From positions 1-46,980 of the forward strand of contig DFXW01000024.1 of NCBI GenBank assembly GCA_002382495.1: DNA of 46,980 nt, given 5' to 3'. Under the pieces are notes generated by a model. The model did not search any database. It was not told the DNA's origin and worked only from the letters and a program-made list of their open reading frames with translations. The DNA comes from Flavobacterium sp. UBA4098 (GTDB lineage: Bacteria > Bacteroidota > Bacteroidia > Flavobacteriales > Flavobacteriaceae). The position numbers and the translations under genes were made by a program. Positions 8,859 to 17,017 of this stretch are shown here, in pieces (the first letter of the stretch is position 1; each line of letters starts with the position of its first letter).

Positions 8859-9457
8859 TTCATTTTCAACAACTCCACTTCGGCATTTGGGTTGAATAAA
8901 TACGTTTTACCCGTACTAATTTCTACACATTCAAATCGTTTGGTTCGCACTGCTATCTTTTTGAAAATTTTCCCATTTGAAATTCGGAAAACACTTCCAT
9001 ACGGAATTTCAAACACATAATTTTTATCGTTCTTTTGGTCAAATTGTTTGAGTGCCAATGACAATGTAGTATCGGTATCGCTACTGGCGGATGGATTCCT
9101 AAAATGTCTTGCCAATAAAGGTAATAGGTGTTGTGGAAAAATTTCTGGCCGAATAAAAGGCACCATCAAACGCTGAAAAGTAATCTTCCATTCCTCCCCA
9201 TGAGGTTTGATATTTCTACCAAATTTTTCAAAAGCTACTAGATGGGCAATTTCGTGAATCAATGTAATCAAAAACTTGTACCTATTCAAACTAGCGTTTA
9301 CAGTAATTTCATGTTTTCCGTTTAATGCTCTTCGATAATCGCCATGGCGGGTTTGTCGCTCGTTGACTATTTTAAGATGAACTTGATTGGCCACAATCAA
9401 TTCGAAGACCGGCTTAACTGCATGTTCTGGAATATATCTCGCTAAAGTATCACTCAA
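8855..9457 (-). CDS. SprT-like zinc-dependent protein
   Basis: A 200-residue SprT-like domain protein. The gluzincin-type motif HEIAH (H68, E69, H72) is intact and is followed by KPHGEEW with H86 as a third likely zinc ligand. A C-terminal beta-rich segment (YVFEIPYGSVFRISNG, CVEISTGKTYLFNP) resembles a small domain found in such proteins in place of a zinc ribbon. SprT-like proteins include DNA-protein crosslink proteases in eukaryotes; the bacterial role is less clear. It sits 12 bases after the short-chain dehydrogenase gene and is probably cotranscribed with it. Confidence 0.82.
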   Translation of the reverse strand: MSDTLARYIPEHAVKPVFELIVANQVHLKIVNERQTRHGDYRRALNGKHEITVNASLNRYKFLITLIHEIAHLVAFEKFGRNIKPHGEEWKITFQRLMVPFIRPEIFPQHLLPLLARHFRNPSASSDTDTTLSLALKQFDQKNDKNYVFEIPYGSVFRISNGKIFKKIAVRTKRFECVEISTGKTYLFNPNAEVELLKMN

Positions 9458-9469
9458 AACTAAACCAAT

Positions 9470-10147
9470 TTAGGGATTCGAAGAAGAAACTTCCAATACT
9501 TTACCATTATAATATTGATTTCCGGTAAGCGTAAAATCAACAATGTATTTTGCCATATCAGCAGCTGAAATAGGCGCTTGGTATCCCGGAAAAGCTTCGG
9601 CAAGCATTTCAGTTTGAACTGCTCCAAGTGCCAATACATTGAATGCAATTCCTTGCTCTTTGTATTCTTCGGCTAACAATTCAGAAAGTGTAATTACTGC
9701 ACCTTTACTAGAACTGTAAGCTGCTAAACCTGGAAATTTTAAACTCCCTTGAATCCCGCCCATCGAACTAATCGTAACGACATGACTTCCTTTTTGTAAA
9801 TAAGGCAAAGCAATACGAGTTAAATTAGCAACGCCAAAAACATTGACTTTATAAATAGCTTCAAAATCAACTTGCGACGTTTCTGAAAAAGGCTTTAACA
9901 ACAAACTTCCAGCGTTATGAATAATAGCATCTACTTGTTTCCATGTCGCCGTAAGATAATCGACAACTTTGTGTAAATCGGCTTCAGTAGCTAAATCAAC
10001 AGATAAACAACTGATATTTTCATTTCCCAAAAGCGCTTGAGGAATTGTTCTTGAAATGGCTAATACACGATGGCCTTGGGCTGCCAATTGCAATGCTAAT
10101 TCCAAACCTATACCTCTACTCGTTCCTGTAACAATAATATTTTTCAT
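9470..10147 (-). CDS. Short-chain dehydrogenase/reductase (SDR)
   Basis: A 225-residue classical SDR. It has the cofactor motif TGTSRGIG (residues 7-14), NAG at 78-80, a catalytic serine in TISSMGG (about 127-128), and YSSSK with Y144 and K148. It is an NAD(P)(H)-dependent oxidoreductase of the cytoplasm. At 225 residues it is slightly short for the family, and the substrate is not predictable. It lies between the acyl-CoA dehydrogenase gene (47 bases upstream) and the SprT-like gene, all on one strand. Confidence 0.88.
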   Translation of the reverse strand: MKNIIVTGTSRGIGLELALQLAAQGHRVLAISRTIPQALLGNENISCLSVDLATEADLHKVVDYLTATWKQVDAIIHNAGSLLLKPFSETSQVDFEAIYKVNVFGVANLTRIALPYLQKGSHVVTISSMGGIQGSLKFPGLAAYSSSKGAVITLSELLAEEYKEQGIAFNVLALGAVQTEMLAEAFPGYQAPISAADMAKYIVDFTLTGNQYYNGKVLEVSSSNP

Positions 10148-10194
10148 GCAGCAAAAATAAACAAAAGAGTGAAGATAATACCGAAACTAAAAAA

Positions 10195-11337
10195 TCAATC
10201 CGCTAAAACGGCACGTGAGATTACAATCTTCTGAATTTCAGAAGTCCCTTCGTATATCTGAGTAATTTTTGCATCACGCATCATTCGTTCTACATGGTAT
10301 TCTTTTACATAGCCATTTCCACCGTGAATTTGAACTGCTTCAACAGCTGTGTCCATGGCTACTTGCGAAGCATACAATTTGGCCATGGCCCCACTAATAT
10401 CATAATTATTTTGATTGTCTTTGTCCCAAGCCGCTTTCATACACAAATGACGAGCCGCTTCAATACTCACTGCCATATCGGCTAATTTAAATGCGATGGC
10501 TTGGTGGTTGCAAATTTCGGTTCCAAAGGCTTTTCGCTCTTTCGAATATTTCAAAGCTAATTCATAAGCCCCTGAAGCAATTCCTAAAGCTTGTGCAGCA
10601 ATTCCGATTCGTCCGCCTGCTAAGGTTTTCATGGCAAACTTAAACCCAAAACCTTCTTCTCCAATGCGATTGGCTTTAGGTACTTTAACATCCGTAAAAA
10701 GTAACGAATGTGTATCTGAACCTCGAATTCCCATTTTTTGTTCCTTTGGACCAATAGCAAATCCAGGCATGTCTTTGGTCATTATCAACGCATTGATTCC
10801 TTTACTTTTTTTATCAATATCTGTTTGAGCAATTACGATATAAAAGGAAGCAGTACCACCATTGGTAATCCAATTTTTTGTTCCGTTAACTAAATAATAA
10901 TCTCCTTTATCAATAGCAGTAGTTTTTTGCGAAGTAGCATCGCTACCTGCTTCGGGTTCGCTCAAACAAAAAGCGCCGTGGATTTCACCCGAAGCTAATT
11001 TGGGCAACCATTCTTGTTTTTGTTCTTCGGTGCCAAAGGTTTGCAAACCCCAACACACCAGAGAATTATTTACCGACATCACTACCGAAGCAGAGGCATC
11101 TATTTTTGAAATTTCTTCCATCGCTATAACATAGGAAACAGTATCAAGACCACTTCCTCCGTATTTGGGATCCACCATCATGCCCATAAAACCCAATTCT
11201 CCCATTTTCTTTACTTGTTCAGCTGGAAAGATTTGTTTTTCATCTCGTTCAATAACACCAGGTAATAATTCATTTTGAGCAAAATCACGAGCGGCTTGCT
11301 GAATCATTTTATGTTCTTCGGTTAAACTAAAATCCAT
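10195..11337 (-). CDS. Acyl-CoA dehydrogenase
   Basis: 380 residues from the ATG at 11337 (MDFSLTEEHKM), the normal family start; a 14-codon upstream extension has no family match. It catalyses the FAD-dependent alpha,beta-oxidation of acyl-CoA in beta-oxidation or branched-chain acid breakdown. Signatures are CLSEPEAGSD (first acyl-CoA DH signature), KNWITNGG, and the second signature around MMRDAKITQIYEGTSEIQ with catalytic base E363. Chain-length specificity cannot be read reliably, although it resembles short/medium-chain (butyryl-CoA-like) enzymes. A perfect -7 box lies 43 bases upstream. Confidence 0.94.
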   Translation of the reverse strand: MDFSLTEEHKMIQQAARDFAQNELLPGVIERDEKQIFPAEQVKKMGELGFMGMMVDPKYGGSGLDTVSYVIAMEEISKIDASASVVMSVNNSLVCWGLQTFGTEEQKQEWLPKLASGEIHGAFCLSEPEAGSDATSQKTTAIDKGDYYLVNGTKNWITNGGTASFYIVIAQTDIDKKSKGINALIMTKDMPGFAIGPKEQKMGIRGSDTHSLLFTDVKVPKANRIGEEGFGFKFAMKTLAGGRIGIAAQALGIASGAYELALKYSKERKAFGTEICNHQAIAFKLADMAVSIEAARHLCMKAAWDKDNQNNYDISGAMAKLYASQVAMDTAVEAVQIHGGNGYVKEYHVERMMRDAKITQIYEGTSEIQKIVISRAVLAD

Positions 11338-11380
11338 AATAATATAAAATAAATAGGTTAATTTGTTATAAAAAAGCAAT

Positions 11381-11388
11381 CAAAGATA
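11381..11388 (-). promoter_or_regulatory. Putative -7 element for the acyl-CoA dehydrogenase gene
   Basis: On the minus strand TATCTTTG matches TAnnTTTG exactly. The base pattern 19 bases further upstream does not contain TTG, so the -33 element is weak. Confidence 0.5.
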
Positions 11389-11522
11389 CTTTTTAAAAAC
11401 GAAAATTTAGCATTTATAGTTCAAAATATAGCTATTGAAATTACCAGTATTTCTTTTTTTCTCTTGACAATTTTTAGTACATTTCGACGTTTTTAAAACG
11501 ACTTATTCAATTTCATAAACAC

Positions 11523-12413
11523 ATGGGTTTCACTCCTTCTTCAGACCAAAAAAAGTCCTTAGTAGTATCGCTGCTTATTTATGCTTCAATGGTATTGATT
11601 TTATTCTTCATCCGATTTTGGCCGCCATCCAATTTGGCTGAGCTAACTGGTGGTGGAGGTGGAGGTGTCTCTGTTAATTTCGGAGACAGTGATTTAGGCT
11701 CTGGCAGCAATTATGAAAGTGAAGTCCTTGAAGTACAAAATCAAACGAAAGAAACACCTACTGAATCCACTCCTGAGGAAGCGGTAATTGCACAAGAAAA
11801 CAGTACTGAAGAAAGTGTTGTTTTTCCTAAGAAAGAAAAAACAGAAACTAAAACAACCGTTGTTAAAGAGGAGGCTAAGCCAGAAATGGTAAAGCCTAAA
11901 GTTTCCAACACGACCAATGATGCTTTATCAAGTTTATTAAAAGGATCTAACAAAGGCGGTGATGGCGATGATAAAACAGCTGGAAATAAAGGGAAATCAA
12001 ATGGCAGTTTGAGTGCTACCAGTTATTACGGCAATGGCGGTTCCGGAGGTGGTACTGGCGGCGGTAATGGCACAGGCAACGGAATTGGAAACGGTAGTGG
12101 CTATGGAACAGGTTCAGGTAGCGGTTCCGGAAACGGAATTGGTGGCGGCTATTCTTTAGGCAATCGAAGAGCAATTTCAAAACCGGCACCAAAATACACC
12201 TGTAACGAAGAAGGAAAAGTAGTCGTAGAAGTTTCAGTGGATCGAAACGGAAAAACAGTGAGCGCCATTGCTGGTATCAAAGGAACTACAAACACGGCTA
12301 AGTGTTTATTAGAACAAGCTAAATCAGCTGCATTGAATACCAAATGGGATGCAAGTAGTGATGCTCCTGAAAAACAGGTTGGAAAAATCGTTTACAATTT
12401 CAATTTGAACTAA
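11523..12413 (+). CDS. TonB-like energy transducer with glycine-rich linker
   Basis: A 296-residue inner-membrane protein. One membrane helix (residues 12-31) is followed by a Gly patch (43-48), an acidic/Lys-rich stretch (70-125) and a low-complexity Gly/Ser/Asn linker (170-214). The C-terminal domain (219-296) contains YTCNEEGKVVVEVSVDRNGK and ends KIVYNFNLN, as in TonB or TolA-like domains. It would carry proton-motive energy to outer-membrane receptors. The gene converges on exbD-exbB, sharing their terminator. The usual Pro-rich spacer is replaced by Gly-rich sequence. Confidence 0.8.
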   Translation: MGFTPSSDQKKSLVVSLLIYASMVLILFFIRFWPPSNLAELTGGGGGGVSVNFGDSDLGSGSNYESEVLEVQNQTKETPTESTPEEAVIAQENSTEESVVFPKKEKTETKTTVVKEEAKPEMVKPKVSNTTNDALSSLLKGSNKGGDGDDKTAGNKGKSNGSLSATSYYGNGGSGGGTGGGNGTGNGIGNGSGYGTGSGSGSGNGIGGGYSLGNRRAISKPAPKYTCNEEGKVVVEVSVDRNGKTVSAIAGIKGTTNTAKCLLEQAKSAALNTKWDASSDAPEKQVGKIVYNFNLN

Positions 12414-12427
12414 CAAAAAAATATATC

Positions 12428-12466
12428 AAAAAGCCCCATAATTCTTTTGAATTATGGGGCTTTTTG
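12428..12466. terminator. Bidirectional terminator between tonB-like and exbD genes
   Basis: A 17-base perfect inverted repeat (AAAAAGCCCCATAATTC and its complement) with a 4-base loop. It is flanked by A on the left and T on the right, so it works for both converging genes. Confidence 0.88.
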
Positions 12467-12481
12467 TATTTGAATCAGAGC

Positions 12482-12877
12482 TTATTTAGGACTTGTTGCA
12501 ATCACAAATTTCAAATTGTTTCGCACTCCAATTTGCAATACATCAACCAAATCTTGTACTTGTAAATTAAAGGGAATTCGAACTACAACCGTCTGATCTT
12601 TGGTAGTATTCATTTTTGACATTAAAGTACTTTCTAAAGCTTCGAAAGCCACTGGTTCTTTGTCGATATAGAACTTCTTGTCTTCTGTAACTGATAGACT
12701 TATAAATTGTTTATTCGTTTTTTCGTTTGCTTGCGCTTTTGGCAAGGTCATTTTAATCACATTAGGATTGGCCAATGTAGAAATGATCAAAAAGAACAAC
12801 AATAAAAAAAACATAATATCACTCAGTGACGAGGTTGCCACTTCAGCATGAAATCTTCTTTTACGTTTAATTGACAT
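12482..12877 (-). CDS. exbD: ExbD/TolR-family proton-channel subunit
   Basis: A 131-residue ExbD/TolR protein. A short basic N-terminus precedes the helix SLSDIMFFLLLFFLIIST, where D20 is the conserved proton-carrying aspartate. The periplasmic domain begins with TLPKAQANEK. It starts 2 bases after the exbB stop, so the two are one operon. With ExbB it forms the motor that energises TonB and so the SusC-type receptors. TolR function cannot be fully excluded, but the tonB-like neighbour supports the ExbD label. Confidence 0.87.
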   Translation of the reverse strand: MSIKRKRRFHAEVATSSLSDIMFFLLLFFLIISTLANPNVIKMTLPKAQANEKTNKQFISLSVTEDKKFYIDKEPVAFEALESTLMSKMNTTKDQTVVVRIPFNLQVQDLVDVLQIGVRNNLKFVIATSPK

Positions 12878-12879
12878 AC

Positions 12880-13575
12880 TTATGCTTTTTGAATAATATT
12901 GACAAATTCTAAAATTTGTTTCTGAATTTTCAAGGCAAAATTATCGATTTTACCATTCAATAAGTGATAGGCACTGTAGGCGATAATACCTACAACCAAT
13001 CCCGAACCACTACTGATCATTTTCTCATACAAACCTCCAGAAATATTTCCAATACTAATATTCTCTGTAACCGAAATACTGTAAAAAATCTTGATTACTC
13101 CAGAGATCGTTCCGATAAATCCTAATGTAGGCGCAATACCAGCAATCAATCCTAAATGACCCAAACGACTTTCCATTTGTGCAATTTCGATGTCAGCTGC
13201 ACGATCCATATTCGATTCAATTTCGGCAATTGGTCTACCCACAACTAAGATTCCTTCTTTTAATATGTTGCCAGAAGCTGAGTTACTTCTTTCGGCAATA
13301 CTTCTTGCTAAATCCAAATTACCTAAATGCAATTGATCTCGCACATCTCCCATCAAACGGCTGTCAATAGTAGCCGCTTTGCTAATGTATAAGTAACGTT
13401 CAATGATTACATAAATAGTATAAAACAATAAAATAGCAATTGGAATCAAAAAGAAACCGCCTTTGAATATGAATTCTAAAACTGAGATTTCAGTATTGGT
13501 AGCGATTTTTTCAACCACTACATTAGAGGCAGTATTGGCAAGGGTATCAGACTGTAATTGTAGTAAACTAAACAT
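12880..13575 (-). CDS. exbB: MotA/TolQ/ExbB-family proton channel subunit
   Basis: A 231-residue inner-membrane protein with three membrane helices, at about residues 37-58, 140-165 and 195-212. The conserved core LGLIAGIAPTLGFIGTISGVI contains the TolQ/ExbB pore-lining Thr and Pro. It is followed in-operon by exbD and shares the region with a tonB-like gene. ExbB forms the pentameric stator channel of the Ton motor. The call of ExbB over TolQ rests on this neighbourhood. Confidence 0.9.
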   Translation of the reverse strand: MFSLLQLQSDTLANTASNVVVEKIATNTEISVLEFIFKGGFFLIPIAILLFYTIYVIIERYLYISKAATIDSRLMGDVRDQLHLGNLDLARSIAERSNSASGNILKEGILVVGRPIAEIESNMDRAADIEIAQMESRLGHLGLIAGIAPTLGFIGTISGVIKIFYSISVTENISIGNISGGLYEKMISSGSGLVVGIIAYSAYHLLNGKIDNFALKIQKQILEFVNIIQKA

Positions 13576-13704
13576 ATATTATTCGTGTTTTTTAAGCTTT
13601 AATTCTAAAATTTGTTTCAAATTTGCAATAAAGATACTTTTCGATGCAATAGTAAACTAAAAAAACCGAAAAATATTTTAAACAATTACTTTTTTTCTAA
13701 CAAA

Positions 13705-14925
13705 ATGACCTATTCTGAAACCCTAAATTGGCTCTACAATCAACTCCCGATGTACCAACTTCAGGGGGCTTCTGCCTACAAGAAAGATTTGACTAATGTC
13801 CAAGTATTAATGGATTATTTGGGTCATCCCGAAAGCCAATTACAATGCATTCATGTAGCCGGTACTAATGGTAAAGGCTCTTGTTCACATATGTTAGCGT
13901 CTGTATTGCAAGAAGCCGGTTTCAAAGTGGGATTGTATACTTCTCCACATTTAAAAGACTTTAGAGAACGCATCAAAATCAACGGCCAAATGGTGTCTGA
14001 AGCTTTTGTTTGTGATTTCGTCAACCAACATCAATCGTTTTTTGAAGCCAACGACATGAGTTTTTTCGAAATGAGTGTGGGCTTGGCTTTTGATTATTTT
14101 ACCAAAGAAAAAATTGACATTGCGATCATTGAAGTAGGGATGGGTGGCCGATTGGACGCGACGAATATCATTTCGCCATTAGTTTCTGTAATTACCAATA
14201 TTGGTTTGGACCATACACAGTTTCTTGGAAATACACTAACGGCTATTGCAGCCGAGAAAGCTGGCATCATCAAATCGAATATCCCAGTGGTTATTGGCGA
14301 GTATACATCGGAAACACAGCCCGTTTTTTTGGCTACAGCAAAAGCCAATCAGAGCCCACTCTACTTTGCATCCGATTTGATTGCAACGGCTTATCCGTCG
14401 GATCTAATTGGCGATTACCAAATCCACAATAAAAAGACAGTTCTTCAAACCCTTACCGTTTTAAATCATAATACCGCCTTCAAAACCACCGAAAAGGATT
14501 GGGAAAAAGGATTGGCTCAGGTAGTAAAAAACACAGGCTTAGAAGGACGCTGGCAACAACTAGGGGCGGCTCCCAAAATAATTTGCGATACCGCACACAA
14601 TACGCATGGTTTATCCATTGTCTTAAACCAAATCCATAAAGAACCCTTTGATCAACTCCATTTTGTTTTAGGAGTGGTCAATGATAAAGATTTGGACGAA
14701 GTACTCCCTTTATTTCCGAAAAATGCGATCTATTATTTTTGCAAACCCAATATTCCTCGCGGACTAGAAGCTGCTATTTTAGCTCAAAAAGCAGCGCAAT
14801 ATGGACTAGATGGAAAAATATATAATTCTGTTTCAGCTGCTTACGAAAATGCGAAGCAAAATGCTCAACCAACAGATTTTATCTATGTTGGCGGAAGCAC
14901 CTTTGTAGTTGCAGAAATTTTATAA
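13705..14925 (+). CDS. folC: Folylpolyglutamate synthase / dihydrofolate synthase
   Basis: 406 residues from the ATG at 13705 (MTYSETLNWLYNQLP). The frame is open back to 13612, but the extension is AT-rich and unlike the family. It adds glutamate to dihydropteroate or folates using ATP in the cytoplasm. It has the ATP loop HVAGTNGKGSCSH (residues 50-62), GLYTSPHLKDFRERI, the folate/metal segment EVGMGGRLDATNI, and a Mur-ligase-type C-terminal domain starting near GRWQQLGAAPKIICDTAHN. The divergent exbB lies 129 bases upstream. Confidence 0.95.
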   Translation: MTYSETLNWLYNQLPMYQLQGASAYKKDLTNVQVLMDYLGHPESQLQCIHVAGTNGKGSCSHMLASVLQEAGFKVGLYTSPHLKDFRERIKINGQMVSEAFVCDFVNQHQSFFEANDMSFFEMSVGLAFDYFTKEKIDIAIIEVGMGGRLDATNIISPLVSVITNIGLDHTQFLGNTLTAIAAEKAGIIKSNIPVVIGEYTSETQPVFLATAKANQSPLYFASDLIATAYPSDLIGDYQIHNKKTVLQTLTVLNHNTAFKTTEKDWEKGLAQVVKNTGLEGRWQQLGAAPKIICDTAHNTHGLSIVLNQIHKEPFDQLHFVLGVVNDKDLDEVLPLFPKNAIYYFCKPNIPRGLEAAILAQKAAQYGLDGKIYNSVSAAYENAKQNAQPTDFIYVGGSTFVVAEIL

Positions 14926-14942
14926 TTTTTTTTCTTTTTTTC

Positions 14943-14972
14943 TTGCAAATACAAAAAACAGCTGTATATTTG
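14943..14972 (+). promoter_or_regulatory. Bacteroidota promoter of tRNA-Val
   Basis: TTG at 14943-14945, exactly 19 bases, then TATATTTG at 14965-14972, an excellent match to the Bacteroidota housekeeping sigma consensus. The tRNA begins 40 bases further on. Confidence 0.75.
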
Positions 14973-15011
14973 CACTCGCAATAAGGGAATGAAAATTTAC
15001 AAATTGCAATC

Positions 15012-15086
15012 GGGCGATTAGCTCAGCTGGTTCAGAGCACCTCGTTTACACCGAGGGGGTCGGGGGTTCGAACCCCTCATCGCCCA
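15012..15086 (+). tRNA. tRNA-Val (anticodon UAC)
   Basis: A 75-base cloverleaf. Acceptor stem GGGCGAT/ATCGCCC, D-stem GCTC/GAGC, anticodon stem CCTCG/CGAGG with loop TTTACAC (anticodon TAC at 15047-15049), and T-arm GGGGG-TTCGAAC-CCC with the usual GTTCGA core. The discriminator is A. The next bases are CCG, so CCA is not encoded and must be added after transcription. A terminator follows directly, so this is a single-tRNA unit. Confidence 0.95.
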
Positions 15087-15092
15087 CCGATT

Positions 15093-15122
15093 AACTCCTT
15101 AAGAAATTAAGGAGTTTTTTTT
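15093..15122 (+). terminator. Rho-independent terminator after tRNA-Val
   Basis: AACTCCTTAA-GAAA-TTAAGGAGTT stem-loop followed by eight T residues. Confidence 0.88.
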
Positions 15123-15185
15123 ATGTTTCTTATTCCCATTCCACACAAAGTAATATACCCACTTTTAGTTCGTGAATTTTATTAG

Positions 15186-15193
15186 TAACTTTG
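15186..15193 (+). promoter_or_regulatory. Putative -7 element of the GH13 gene
   Basis: TAACTTTG matches TAnnTTTG, with a T-rich TTTT 19 bases upstream in place of TTG. It overlaps a possible TTG start at 15191, which argues for the ATG at 15230. Confidence 0.45.
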
Positions 15194-15229
15194 GCAAAAA
15201 TTAAATCGACTACAATCTACAACTACACA

Positions 15230-16966
15230 ATGTCATCAATTACAACTACAAAAAGCATTTCTAACGGCGTTATGTTGAACGCGTATCCAGATAGTATTGG
15301 AACTCAATTAAAGGATATCGTTAGCATGTTGCAACTACCAGAATTCAAGGATACTTTCTCTCTTTTTTATGTATTGCCTACTTTTTTTAATAGTGATTTA
15401 GACCGAGGCTTTTCTATTGTTGACTATAACATCAATGAAGAATTAGTTTCCAAACAAGACATCGAAGCCTTGAAAGCTTTGAATATTCAGTTGAAATTTG
15501 ACATTGTATTGAATCACTTATCCGTTGCTTCTCCTCAATTTAAAGATTTGATTGCTCATGGAGATCAATCGAAATACAAAGATTTCTTTATTGACTGGAA
15601 CGAATTCTGGAAAGAAAATGGAACGCTTGGAGAAGATGGAATTATAGTTCCAAATAAAGAATACTTGGACAAACTGTTCATGCGAAAATCAGGTTTACCC
15701 ATTTTAAATATCGTATTTCCTGACGGACAAGAAAGACCCTATTGGAACACTTTTTATCAAAAAGTCACCTTTCAAAAAATCAGTGTTGCCGACTTACAAT
15801 CACTACCAAGTATTTCAGCAGAAGCAGCTGATGTTATTTGCAAAAAAATAAATTCCGCAATTGACCAAAACCAAGACATTCAGACTATTGATTTAGATCA
15901 TGACAAAGAACTAACAGCTGAAGTACTGAAAATTGTAAACAGCAAGCGGGAGTATTTAGGCCAAATGGATGTGAATGCCAATTCGCCTTTGGTTTGGGAT
16001 TTTTACGAAGAGGTTTTGGCTAAAGTAGCAAGTTACGGCGGACAAATTTTACGTTTGGATGCTTTTGCGTATTTGCACAAAGCCATTGGCGAAAGTAATT
16101 TCTTCAACAAACCGGGTACTTGGGATTATTTGGCTCGAATTAACGAGATTGCCAAACGAAATAATTTACAATTATTACCCGAAATTCACGCCGAATATGG
16201 TTTGCATTTGCACGAAGAAGTAGCCAAAGAAGGCTATGCTATTTACGATTTCTTCTTGCCAGGATTGTGCATTCAAGCGATCGAAAAAGGAAGCAACAAA
16301 GCGCTTTTGACTTGGGCGAATGACATTATCACCAAAGGTTTGAAAACAGTCAACATGTTAGGTTGCCACGACGGAATTCCTGTTTTGGATTTGAAAGGGA
16401 AAGAAGTGAATGGTGTGTACCAAAAAGGATTGTTGGAAGACACCGAAATCGAAGACTTGATGAACCTCATCATTGAACGAGGTGGTTTAGTGAAGAACCT
16501 ATACGGTGCCGACGGTAAAAAAATATCGTATTACCAAGTGAATGCTACTTACTTCAGTGCGCTAGGCGAAAGTGAACAAAAATTGATTTTAGCCCGAGCT
16601 ATCCAACTTTTTATGCCAGGAATACCTCAAATTTGGTATTTGGATATTTTTGCGGGTGCCAATGATTATGTAGGAGTAGAAAAAGCGGGTAAAGACGGTC
16701 ACAAAGAAATCAACCGAACTACATTAAGTGTCGAAGCTATTCATGCAGGATTGAAAAGAGAAGTTGTTCTCAAACAATTGGAATTACTTCGCCTACGCAA
16801 CACCTCTAAAGCCTTCTCAGGAACTTTAGAATTTGGTGAAGCTGCTGAAAATGAATTGCACCTTATTTGGAAAAACGGAGCCGAAGTGGCACAATTGAAA
16901 GCCAATCTGACCACTCATGAATTTTCGATTCAGTATACAGATGATGGTGCATTGAAAACATTATAA
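15230..16966 (+). CDS. GH13 enzyme, sucrose-phosphorylase-like
   Basis: 578 residues from the ATG at 15230. All GH13 active-site regions are visible: FDIVLNH (90-96), RLDAFAY with nucleophile D277, LLPEIH with acid/base E318, and GCHDGIPVLDLKG with H380-D381. The HDGIP.LDL and QKGLLEDTEIEDL segments resemble GH13 subfamily 18, which holds sucrose, sucrose-6F-phosphate and glucosylglycerate phosphorylases. No signal peptide, so it acts in the cytoplasm on a small alpha-glucoside. Residues about 180-245 look like an insertion relative to typical sucrose phosphorylases. No transporter or sugar kinase is beside it, so the exact substrate is open. Confidence 0.82.
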   Translation: MSSITTTKSISNGVMLNAYPDSIGTQLKDIVSMLQLPEFKDTFSLFYVLPTFFNSDLDRGFSIVDYNINEELVSKQDIEALKALNIQLKFDIVLNHLSVASPQFKDLIAHGDQSKYKDFFIDWNEFWKENGTLGEDGIIVPNKEYLDKLFMRKSGLPILNIVFPDGQERPYWNTFYQKVTFQKISVADLQSLPSISAEAADVICKKINSAIDQNQDIQTIDLDHDKELTAEVLKIVNSKREYLGQMDVNANSPLVWDFYEEVLAKVASYGGQILRLDAFAYLHKAIGESNFFNKPGTWDYLARINEIAKRNNLQLLPEIHAEYGLHLHEEVAKEGYAIYDFFLPGLCIQAIEKGSNKALLTWANDIITKGLKTVNMLGCHDGIPVLDLKGKEVNGVYQKGLLEDTEIEDLMNLIIERGGLVKNLYGADGKKISYYQVNATYFSALGESEQKLILARAIQLFMPGIPQIWYLDIFAGANDYVGVEKAGKDGHKEINRTTLSVEAIHAGLKREVVLKQLELLRLRNTSKAFSGTLEFGEAAENELHLIWKNGAEVAQLKANLTTHEFSIQYTDDGALKTL

Positions 16967-16968
16967 AT

Positions 16969-17004
16969 AAAAAAGGCTTGTCTAATTAGACAAGCCTTTT
17001 TTAT
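16969..17004. terminator. Bidirectional terminator between GH13 and NrtR-like genes
   Basis: AAAAAGGCTTGTCTAAT pairs with ATTAGACAAGCCTTTTT, with A and T tracts on either side; the two genes converge here. Confidence 0.85.
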
Positions 17005-17017
17005 TTATTAATATATT

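Noticed and set aside
11464..11500. E. coli-type TTGACA promoter before the tonB-like gene
   Set aside because: TTGACA is present but no TATAAT-like box follows at 17 bases, and this consensus is not the main one in Bacteroidota.
13612..13704. N-terminal extension of FolC
   Set aside because: AT-rich leader without family similarity; ATG 13705 gives the normal length.
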